Shown here: positions 1 to 5,198 of the stretch, piece after piece
How the letters are laid out: each line of letters starts with the position of its first letter
Position numbering within the stretch: the stretch's first letter is position 1
DNA from: an uncultured beta proteobacterium
Lineage (GTDB): Bacteria > Pseudomonadota > Gammaproteobacteria > Burkholderiales > Rhodocyclaceae
DNA length: 5,281 nucleotides
Assembly: GCA_903917505.1 (NCBI GenBank)
Contig: CAIXAY010000452.1
Location: 1 to 5,281, forward strand
Direction: 5' to 3'
Made by a program: the position numbers and the translations under genes
The notes under the pieces: generated by a model
The model's database searches: none
The model's input: only the letters and a program-made list of their open reading frames with translations
What the model was told of the DNA's origin: nothing

Positions 1-1
1 C

Positions 2-421
2 GCGCAACGCAGAAAATCGCCGCTGTGCGTGGCCATGCTCGACATCGACAATTTCAAGAAGCTCAACGACACGCTGGGCCACGACGCCGGCGATGCCGCG
101 CTGATTCACCTGGTCAGCGTCATCCGCGACACCCTGCGGCCGCAGGACACGCTGGCGCGCTTCGGCGGCGAGGAGTTCGTCATCCTGCTGCCCGACACGC
201 CGCTCGACGATGCGAAGAAGGCGCTGATCCGCCTGCAGCGCGAACTCACCAAGCGCTATTTCCTGAACGACAACGAGAAGATCCTGATCACCTTCAGCGC
301 CGGCATCAGCGATTTTCGCAGCGACGACACCCAGGCCTCGGTGGTCAAGCGCGCCGACGAGGCGATGTACTCGGCCAAGAAGGCCGGCAAGAACCGCGTC
401 GTCGTCGGTCCGGAGCGCTAG
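2..421 (+). CDS. GGDEF-domain diguanylate cyclase, C-terminal part (5' truncated by window)
   Basis: The reading frame is open at the left edge and ends at TAG 419-421; about 139 residues are visible. They form most of a GGDEF domain, which condenses two GTP into c-di-GMP. Visible landmarks are the metal-binding LDIDNFKKLND segment followed by GHDAGD, the catalytic GGEEF (nt 164-178) and, exactly five residues before it, RPQD (nt 137-148), which fits the RxxD product-inhibition I-site. The C-terminal ADEAMYSAKKAGKNRV segment is typical of the family. Catalysis and feedback inhibition should therefore both be intact. The GTG at 29 and ATG at 35 lie inside the domain, so they are not the true start; the N-terminal sensory part lies outside the window. 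The gene converges on the SerC-like gene, so it is not co-transcribed with it. The family call is secure; the input signal is unknown. Confidence 0.93.
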   Translation, partial: AQRRKSPLCVAMLDIDNFKKLNDTLGHDAGDAALIHLVSVIRDTLRPQDTLARFGGEEFVILLPDTPLDDAKKALIRLQRELTKRYFLNDNEKILITFSAGISDFRSDDTQASVVKRADEAMYSAKKAGKNRVVVGPER

Positions 422-485
422 CGATCGCGCCGCGGGGTGTCAGCAAGTCCCGGACACTCGATCATGGCCAGCGCGGCTCGCCGGA
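422..485. other. Convergent intergenic gap with a weak hairpin
   Basis: This 64-bp gap separates the ends of two convergent genes. An imperfect stem (435-441 with 453-459, 7 pairs including one G-U, 11-nt loop) could form. No run of T follows it on either strand, so it is not a standard intrinsic terminator. It could be a weak bidirectional transcription barrier; nothing else is visible. Confidence 0.25.
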
Positions 486-1586
486 CTATCTTGCCTGCCG
501 CCGTTGATAATCCTCCATGAAGCCTGCCAGCTTTTCCACCGCTGCAAGCGTCAGCGCGTTGTATATGGAGGCCCTTATGCCGCCGATGGTGCGATGTCCG
601 GCCAGACCGGAGAATCCGGCGGCCGTCGCCTCGGCAAGGAATTGTCTCTCGAGTTCCGGGGAAGACAGATTGAACGTCACGTTCATCAGTGAACGATCCT
701 GCGCCTGCGCGCGCCCGCGATAAAAACCATCGCTGGCATCGACCACACGATAGAGCAGTTCCGCCTTGCTCCGATTGATTGCGTCCATCTGCGCCACGCC
801 GCCGATCTCGTTCATCAGCCAGCGCGTCACCAGCAAGACGACGTAAATGGCGAAAACAGGCGGCGTGTTGTAATTGGAATGCGCCTGAACGTGGCAGCGG
901 TAGTCGAGGAAACTCGGCAAATCGCTCGGCGCATCGCGCAGCAATTCATCGCGCACCACCACGACGGTGACCCCGGCCGGGCCGATGTTTTTTTGCGCGT
1001 GCGCATATATAAATGCGAAGCGCTCGGCTTCACACGGCCGGGATAGGAAATCGGACGACATGTCGCAAACCCGGAGAACGTCGTCGCGCCCGAGCACGCG
1101 GCGAAATTGCAGGCCCTCCACGGTCTCGTTGGAAACGTAATGAATGTAGGGCGCATCGGGCGAAAATGACAATTCGTCGTCGCCCGGCAAGCGCCTGAAA
1201 CCGCCCGCCTCGCCGCTCCAGAGCACGCGTATCGGCCCTTCCCGGCGCGCCTCGGGAATCGCCTTGCCGCTCCAGTAACCGGTGTGCAGATAATCCGCCG
1301 GATGCTTCTTACCCGGCAACAGCGTCATCGGCAGCATGGAGAACTGTTGCGTTGCCCCGCCCTGCAACAGCAGGACGTGATAATCGTCCGAGACGCCGAG
1401 CAGCGTGCGGATATTGGCTTCCAGTTCGGTGATGACCGCGGCGAACCAGTCCGAGCGGTGACTGATGCCCAAGACCGACAGGCCCATTCCGGGAATTTCG
1501 ATCATCGCTTCGCGGGCCTGCAGCAAGACACTATCCGGCAATACGCCGGGGCCGCCGGAAAAATTCAGGCGATTGAGTTTATTCAT
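486..1586 (-). CDS. serC: SerC-family phosphoserine aminotransferase (possible specialised paralogue)
   Basis: This 366-aa protein has the normal length for SerC, a cytosolic PLP-dependent class V-fold aminotransferase. SerC converts 3-phosphohydroxypyruvate plus glutamate to phosphoserine and 2-oxoglutarate, and also acts in pyridoxal phosphate synthesis. Landmarks in order: NFSGGPGVLP near the N-terminus, SHR at 42-44, QGGATQQF (75-82), DMSSDFLSRP (175-184), the PLP-binding lysine K199 in AQKNIGPAG, NTPPVFAIY (240-248), and GHRTIGGIRASIYNA (330-344). The Arg of the E. coli GGGRGQF motif is replaced by Thr79, as in SerC proteins that carry GGAS-type motifs. The usual YAGAQKN reads YAHAQKN here. 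The ATG (1584-1586) overlaps the stop of the upstream ATP-grasp gene as ATGA, and no good Shine-Dalgarno precedes it, so translation is probably coupled. In Betaproteobacteria the housekeeping serC usually sits with gyrA/pheA/hisC/aroA. This flagellar location therefore suggests, but does not prove, a second specialised copy. Stop TAG at 486-488. Confidence 0.9.
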   Translation of the reverse strand: MNKLNRLNFSGGPGVLPDSVLLQAREAMIEIPGMGLSVLGISHRSDWFAAVITELEANIRTLLGVSDDYHVLLLQGGATQQFSMLPMTLLPGKKHPADYLHTGYWSGKAIPEARREGPIRVLWSGEAGGFRRLPGDDELSFSPDAPYIHYVSNETVEGLQFRRVLGRDDVLRVCDMSSDFLSRPCEAERFAFIYAHAQKNIGPAGVTVVVVRDELLRDAPSDLPSFLDYRCHVQAHSNYNTPPVFAIYVVLLVTRWLMNEIGGVAQMDAINRSKAELLYRVVDASDGFYRGRAQAQDRSLMNVTFNLSSPELERQFLAEATAAGFSGLAGHRTIGGIRASIYNALTLAAVEKLAGFMEDYQRRQAR

Positions 1587-2812
1587 TGTCGCGCGGCGAC
1601 CAGGCGCAGCAGGTAATCGCGGAAAGCCTCTTTGACTTTGCGCATGTGCGTCTGCTTGTAGGGAAACATCGCTTCCGAATCCATGGCGTGCACCACCATG
1701 GCATGATCGATTTCAAACACCAGCAGCTGTCCATCCGGGGTTTCGGCACAATCGATGCACAGATAATCGAGTTTTGTGCGCCGCCAGACGGCTTCCAGCG
1801 CGGCGCGATGGCGCTGCGCGAAAGCGTCGAAAGCGGCCATGAAAACCGCCTCTTCTTCGCGTTTCCAGGCTTCCTCGTACATGCCGGCGTTGAGGTAATG
1901 GATCATCCAGTTCGACGAAACCCCCATATGACAGGCAAATGGCGCCCCGTCGATCAATGCGACGCGCATTTTGCGGAAGCGCCCGTCCTGGCCGCTGTAA
2001 TCGATGAAGCGCGACACGAAAAATTCGCTTTCATCCACCCCCGCAAGATAGGGAACGAGATCGCCGGGCGCCTCCATCCTGCCTAGGTCATGGCCGGCGT
2101 GCGATCCGACGGGACGCACGATGATCGGGAAATCGGTCGCCTCGAACGAGTCGGGAAGGCGGGTGGCACCCGTCGCGATCGCCTGCAAAACGTCGCGCGA
2201 GGCGCGCAGGGTGGGCGGAATGAGCAGGCCCGGCGCCCCCTGCAAAAGCCTGCTGGCCAGCTCGCGCCCGGTTGAGGGAATATGCTGCGGCGCGTTGATC
2301 ACGGGCTTCGGCCAGGCCGCCAGGATGGTCTCCAGGCTGGCGAGCAAGGCGTGGTTTTCGTCGGCTTCGCTGACGCCGACCAGCACAATGTCATGGTCCG
2401 GGACTGGCAAGACCAAAGGCGCACCGGGAGTGACGTAATAGAAGATCAGGTCGATGTCGCTGTCTTCCAGCAGGCATTCGAGCGGCGTGTTGGCGGAAAG
2501 ATCGCCCGGCACCATCAGCATCAGCACGCGCAGGCTTGCCGGCTGAACGGACGCCGCGAGGTGGTAGATGCGCCTGATCGCCAAGGCCTGGCCCTGGATC
2601 GCCAGACCGGTCTGGCGCTGGCCCAGGCACTGCATGGCCAGCGACAGGTTCATCCACAGGTTGGCGTCGTCCGGCCGCGCAGCGGCGAGCGCCAGCATTT
2701 CCTGGCCGTAGGGCAGGATATCGATGCCGGCAATGCTCATGCGCAGGAAAGGAGCCAGGCCGAAGAAGGGCATCTCGGCTGCGCCCCCGGATTCGGCTTG
2801 AGCGAAAGTCAT
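1583..2812 (-). CDS. TPR-like/ATP-grasp (RimK-like) ligase-family protein, function unknown
   Basis: This 409-aa protein has no signal peptide or membrane segment. Residues about 34-85 look like one or two TPR-type helix pairs (LWMNLSLAMQCLGQ, then GLAIQGQALAIRRIYHL). Residues about 94-180 resemble the alpha/beta pre-ATP-grasp domain. Residues about 228-375 carry ATP-grasp hallmarks: the strand FPIIVRPVGSHAGHD with a Gly-rich loop, EFFVSRFIDY at the hinge, FRKMRVALIDGAPFACH, and the metal-binding D354 and E367-I-D369 (usually E-x-N). ATP-grasp enzymes activate a carboxylate as acyl phosphate and join it to an amine or thiol; the partner here is unknown. Arg233 occupies the place often held by an ATP-contacting Lys. 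The start at 2812 has AGGGA (plus-strand 2820-2824) seven bases upstream; Met14 lacks a good site. It is the first gene of the operon, overlaps the SerC-like gene by 4 bp and is divergent from fliC. The domain call rests on motifs read by eye. Confidence 0.8.
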   Translation of the reverse strand: MTFAQAESGGAAEMPFFGLAPFLRMSIAGIDILPYGQEMLALAAARPDDANLWMNLSLAMQCLGQRQTGLAIQGQALAIRRIYHLAASVQPASLRVLMLMVPGDLSANTPLECLLEDSDIDLIFYYVTPGAPLVLPVPDHDIVLVGVSEADENHALLASLETILAAWPKPVINAPQHIPSTGRELASRLLQGAPGLLIPPTLRASRDVLQAIATGATRLPDSFEATDFPIIVRPVGSHAGHDLGRMEAPGDLVPYLAGVDESEFFVSRFIDYSGQDGRFRKMRVALIDGAPFACHMGVSSNWMIHYLNAGMYEEAWKREEEAVFMAAFDAFAQRHRAALEAVWRRTKLDYLCIDCAETPDGQLLVFEIDHAMVVHAMDSEAMFPYKQTHMRKVKEAFRDYLLRLVAARQ

Positions 2813-2949
2813 CGTTGGATCCCTGCAGTTATCTTGATATTCGTGTCCAAAATGCTTCCGGCCCCGTCAATGCTTTGCATCTTAAGGGTTTTGCCCTGCC
2901 CCGCATAGCGGCTCGCGCTTCCCGGCCAAGCCGCGCCATCGACTCGCCC

Positions 2950-2976
2950 TAAAGTTTTCCGGCCCGCTTCCGATAA
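2950..2976 (+). promoter_or_regulatory. Sigma-28 (FliA) promoter of fliC
   Basis: TAAAGTTT (2950-2957) is a perfect match to the sigma-28 -35 consensus. After exactly 11 bases comes TCCGATAA (2969-2976), 7 of 8 to the -10 consensus GCCGATAA. Transcription should start near 2983, giving a leader of about 150 nt before fliC. Flagellin is a late (class 3) gene normally transcribed by FliA after release of the anti-sigma factor FlgM, which fits this site. Confidence 0.9.
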
Positions 2977-2984
2977 TGACCTAC

Positions 2985-3029
2985 ACGGCCAGCCGAAGAA
3001 ACTCCTAAAGTTTCCGCCGGGCTGGTCGT
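2985..3029 (+). promoter_or_regulatory. Stem-loop at the predicted 5' end of the fliC mRNA
   Basis: Bases 2985-2994 pair with 3020-3029 as a 10-bp stem with one G-U pair. After an internal loop, 2998-3003 pair with 3009-3014 (6 bp), leaving the apical loop CCTAA (3004-3008). The start site predicted from the sigma-28 promoter lies only one to three bases before the stem. The structure would thus cap the transcript and could protect the abundant flagellin mRNA from 5'-end-dependent decay, or act as a translational control element. The pairing is read directly from the sequence; the function is inferred. Confidence 0.5.
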
Positions 3030-3032
3030 AAA
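3006..3032 (+). promoter_or_regulatory. Possible second sigma-28-like promoter for fliC
   Basis: A second perfect TAAAGTTT (3006-3013) lies 56 bp after the first. At the same 11-bp spacing comes GTCGTAAA (3025-3032), only 5 of 8 to the -10 consensus. If active, transcription would start near 3039. The box also forms part of the inner stem of the leader hairpin, so it may be kept for RNA structure, or it may be a decayed duplicate of the first promoter. Confidence 0.35.
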
Positions 3033-3131
3033 AGGAGTTGTAAGGTAGCAAACAAGCGCACAGGACGGCCGGCAGAACGCCGCGAGGCAAGTAAGCGGGG
3101 ACCGAAAGCCAATTTGGACTAGGAGATACAA

Positions 3132-4676
3132 ATGCCCTCAGTTATTAACACAAACGTTGCCTCACTCAACGCCCAACGTAACCTCAACGTGTCACAATCC
3201 GCGCTGGCGACCTCGCTGCAGCGCCTGTCCTCCGGTTTGCGCATCAACAGCGCGAAAGACGACGCCGCCGGCCTGGGCATCGCCGACCGGATGACTTCGC
3301 AAATCAACGGTCTGGACCAGGCCGCACGCAATGCCAACGACGGCATCTCGCTCGCGCAAACGAGTGAAGGCGCCTTGTCGTCGATCACCGATTCGCTGCA
3401 GCGGATGCGCGAACTGGCCGTGCAATCGGCCAACGGCACGAACTCCGCGTCCGACCGCGCGTCGATGCAGGCCGAAGTCAGCCAGCTGCAACAGGAAATC
3501 AACCGCGTCGCCAACACCACGCAGTTCAACGGGCTGAACGTCATCGACGGCACGATGAACAACGCGCAGTTCCAGGTCGGCGCCAACGCCAACCAGACGA
3601 TCAGCTTCAGCATTGCCAGTGCGCAAGCGACGGCCATCGGCAACAACGCAGTCGGCGCGAACGCCGCCGCGGCGGCAACCACTTTGACTGAAGCCCACGT
3701 AGGCGCAGCCAAGGTCATTCCAGCCAACGTATTCTTGCAACAGGCCCTGACGATTCAAGGCAATGGCACATCGGTGACCATTCCAAACACAACGCTGGTC
3801 GCCGGCTCTTCGGGTTATGCTGTTGCCGCTGCAGTAAATGCGGCGTCGGGATCGACAGGGGTTTCTGCCACGGCAACAACCTCAGCCACTCTCGGCGGTT
3901 TCGTGGGCGGCGCCGTCTCCCTCGTACTGCAAGGCGCGCCGACCGCAGCGGGCGCAGCCAATCCGGTTACGGTAAGCGCCACGCTCGCCAACTCGACCGA
4001 CGTTTCGGGCCTGGCCGCGGCGATCAACAGCCAACTCGGCGCCACCGGGATTCAGGCCGTCGCCAATACGACCAACGGCACCATCGCGCTGACCCAATCG
4101 CAGGGTTATGATATCGGCGTAAACAACAATAACGCCATTCAAACTGCGATCACTGTAACTGGCACAACCAGTGCTGGTGCGGCTGGTACGCCGACGGCGG
4201 CCCTCGCTGCAGCGGGTAGCAACGGCAGTGGCGCCACAGTGGGCGCCAAGGTCTCGTTTAATAGCCCCGGTTCTTTTACGGTATCATCCAGTGTCGCCAC
4301 TTCAGGGATATTTGATGTCGCTAATGCCGCCGTGTCGAGCACCTTGAACGCAGTGTCTTCGATCGACATCACGACGCTGACCGCTGGTGTTCCGACCGGG
4401 GCCAATAGCGCTCTGGCGGTCATCGATTCAGCGCTAAAGAATATCGACTCCTCGCGTGCCGCACTCGGCGCCCTGCAGAACCGTTTCGCATCGACGGTCA
4501 CCAACCTGCAGACGACGAGCGAAAACATCTCGGCTTCGCGCAGCCGGATTCAGGACACGGACTTCGCGCAGGAAACGGCCAACCTGACCCGCAACCAGAT
4601 CCTGCAACAAGCGGGTACGGCGATGCTGGCCCAGGCCAATTCGCTGCCGCAATCAGTGCTCACGTTGCTGAAGTAA
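3132..4676 (+). CDS. fliC: Flagellin, filament subunit
   Basis: This 514-aa flagellin is exported by the flagellar type III system and polymerises into the filament. The N-terminal D0/D1 region (1 to about 165) opens with MPSVINTNVASLNAQRNL and contains QRLSSGLRINSAKDDAAG (30-47) and LQRMRELAVQ (89-98), equivalent to the region of Salmonella flagellin recognised by TLR5. The C-terminal D1/D0 region (about 405-514) contains SRIQDTDFAQETANLTRNQI and ends LPQSVLTLLK. The centre (about 166-400) is variable, rich in Ala, Thr, Ser, Gly and Asn, and carries two flagellin IN-like repeats. No Arg occurs between R125 and R442 and there is no Cys. The start is set by AGGAG at 3121-3125, six bases before the ATG, and by the family's usual N-terminus. 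Expression is expected from the sigma-28 promoter at 2950-2976. The call is essentially certain. Confidence 0.98.
   Translation: MPSVINTNVASLNAQRNLNVSQSALATSLQRLSSGLRINSAKDDAAGLGIADRMTSQINGLDQAARNANDGISLAQTSEGALSSITDSLQRMRELAVQSANGTNSASDRASMQAEVSQLQQEINRVANTTQFNGLNVIDGTMNNAQFQVGANANQTISFSIASAQATAIGNNAVGANAAAAATTLTEAHVGAAKVIPANVFLQQALTIQGNGTSVTIPNTTLVAGSSGYAVAAAVNAASGSTGVSATATTSATLGGFVGGAVSLVLQGAPTAAGAANPVTVSATLANSTDVSGLAAAINSQLGATGIQAVANTTNGTIALTQSQGYDIGVNNNNAIQTAITVTGTTSAGAAGTPTAALAAAGSNGSGATVGAKVSFNSPGSFTVSSSVATSGIFDVANAAVSSTLNAVSSIDITTLTAGVPTGANSALAVIDSALKNIDSSRAALGALQNRFASTVTNLQTTSENISASRSRIQDTDFAQETANLTRNQILQQAGTAMLAQANSLPQSVLTLLK
3747..4091 (+). repeat. Two IN-like repeats in the variable domain of flagellin
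   Basis: This is a protein-level repeat. Residues 206-253 and 264-320 of FliC can be aligned by eye: each starts LxxQG (LTIQG, LVLQG), has a VT strand, then an AAAVN/AAAIN helix, then STGVSA/ATGIQA and a Thr-rich strand. This resembles the flagellin hook IN motif found in surface domains of flagellins and hook-associated proteins. Similarity is moderate and no long DNA identity is apparent, so any duplication is old. Confidence 0.4.
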
Positions 4677-4684
4677 GTGGAGAA

Positions 4685-4719
4685 GGCCGGAAGGTTTGAA
4701 CACTCTTCCGGCCGGCTTT
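4685..4719 (+). terminator. Hairpin after fliC, possible weak or partial terminator
   Basis: GGCCGGAAG (4685-4693) pairs perfectly with CTTCCGGCC (4705-4713) around an 11-nt loop, starting 9 bases after the fliC stop. Only GGCTTT follows, so the T-tract is too short for an efficient intrinsic terminator. It may cause partial termination or protect the fliC 3' end from exonucleases, which would keep fliC expression above that of flaG-fliD. Confidence 0.55.
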
Positions 4720-4727
4720 CCCGAAGC

Positions 4728-4759
4728 AGGGCGCGGTAGCGGTAACGCAACCGCGCCCT
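4728..4759 (+). other. GNRA-capped hairpin upstream of flaG
   Basis: Bases 4728-4737 pair with 4750-4759 (10 bp, mostly G-C). An A-A mismatch (4738/4749) is followed by a 3-bp stem closed by the tetraloop GTAA (4742-4745), which fits the stable GNRA class. No T-run follows, and the flaG Shine-Dalgarno begins about 16 bases later. It is more likely an mRNA-stability or processing element than a terminator; its function is inferred from structure only. Confidence 0.5.
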
Positions 4760-4787
4760 CTACCCATCAGAGAACAGGAGTAACGGC

Positions 4788-5168
4788 ATGAGCATCCAAT
4801 CGGTACATGTCCCAGCGCCTAGCAGTGGACTGGTGGCACGCCCAAGCCCTCCGGAAAACGTGAACGCCTCGGCGGATGCCCAACTGGCGCATGCCGCTGC
4901 AGTCACGCAACAAGCCACGTCGCCCGTAGAGAATACAAAAGCCAGCCGCCAGCAGCTCGAGCAGGCCGTCAAGGTGGCCAATGACTTTGTGAATTCGATC
5001 AACGATTCGGTCCAGTTCACGGTCGACGGCGACACCGGCAAGACGGTGGTTAAAGTCATCGATACTGGCACCAAAGAAGTGATCAAGCAGATACCCTCCG
5101 AGGAAATGCTGGCCATCGCCAAAGCGCTGGATAAAATTCAGGGCTTGCTGGTGCACCAAAAAGCGTAG
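4788..5168 (+). CDS. flaG: FlaG family flagellar protein
   Basis: The 126-aa product matches the FlaG family in size and layout. The N-terminal part (1 to about 50) is poorly conserved and likely disordered, rich in Ala, Pro and Ser. A helix follows (about 51-72). The diagnostic C-terminal core comes next: VQFTVDGDTGKTVVKVID (75-92), then KEVIKQIPSEEML (96-108) and a final helix. FlaG proteins are encoded between flagellin and fliD in many bacteria and have been linked to filament length control, but the mechanism is unsettled. AGGAG at 4776-4780, seven bases before the ATG, supports the start. It lies 111 bp after fliC, across two hairpins, and 30 bp before fliD, so flaG and fliD are probably co-transcribed, at least partly by read-through from fliC. 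Confidence 0.93.
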   Translation: MSIQSVHVPAPSSGLVARPSPPENVNASADAQLAHAAAVTQQATSPVENTKASRQQLEQAVKVANDFVNSINDSVQFTVDGDTGKTVVKVIDTGTKEVIKQIPSEEMLAIAKALDKIQGLLVHQKA

Positions 5169-5198
5169 ACTGGCATTTAGTTCGTCAAAGGAGTGAGC

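Larger units (their letters stand above)
2813..3131. other. Divergent intergenic/leader region between the ATP-grasp operon and fliC
   Basis: This 319-bp stretch contains no convincing gene. From about 2950 rightward it is the fliC promoter and leader: sigma-28 promoter, second TAAAGTTT box, 5' stem-loop and the fliC ribosome binding site AGGAG (3121-3125, six bases before the ATG). The left part (2813-2949) should hold the promoter for the leftward operon. A TTGACG -35-like hexamer is present on the - strand (plus 2865-2870), but no -10 box lies at usable spacing. Small palindromes (ATGC-TTT-GCAT at 2870-2880; GGG/CCC around 2886-2895) are too short to interpret. Confidence 0.6.

Noticed and set aside
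435..459. Hairpin between the GGDEF gene and the SerC-like gene as an intrinsic terminator
   Set aside because: The stem is only 7 bp with an 11-nt loop and a G-U pair, and no T-run follows on either strand.
2836..2870. TTGACG -35-like hexamer on the - strand upstream of the ATP-grasp gene
   Set aside because: The nearest -10-like sequence is about 22 bases away, outside the usual 16-18 spacing, so no promoter is called.
1586..2908. Long + strand open frames opposite the ATP-grasp gene
   Set aside because: Their translations are low-complexity, rich in Arg, Gln and His, and lack any family motif; the - strand frame has clear ATP-grasp motifs.
3031..3043. AAAGGAG in the fliC leader as the ribosome binding site of a small leader peptide
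   Set aside because: No ATG or GTG lies at suitable spacing, and the adjacent TTG is followed at once by TAA.
2809..3090. A 93-codon open frame on the - strand whose stop overlaps the ATP-grasp start as ATGA
   Set aside because: The overlap looks operon-like, but the peptide has no recognisable family character, and the frame runs antisense through the sigma-28 promoter and fliC leader hairpin. Non-coding is more likely.
3119..3758. Long - strand open frames of about 190-200 codons opposite fliC
   Set aside because: They mirror the codon bias of the strongly coding flagellin frame and give no protein-like sequence.
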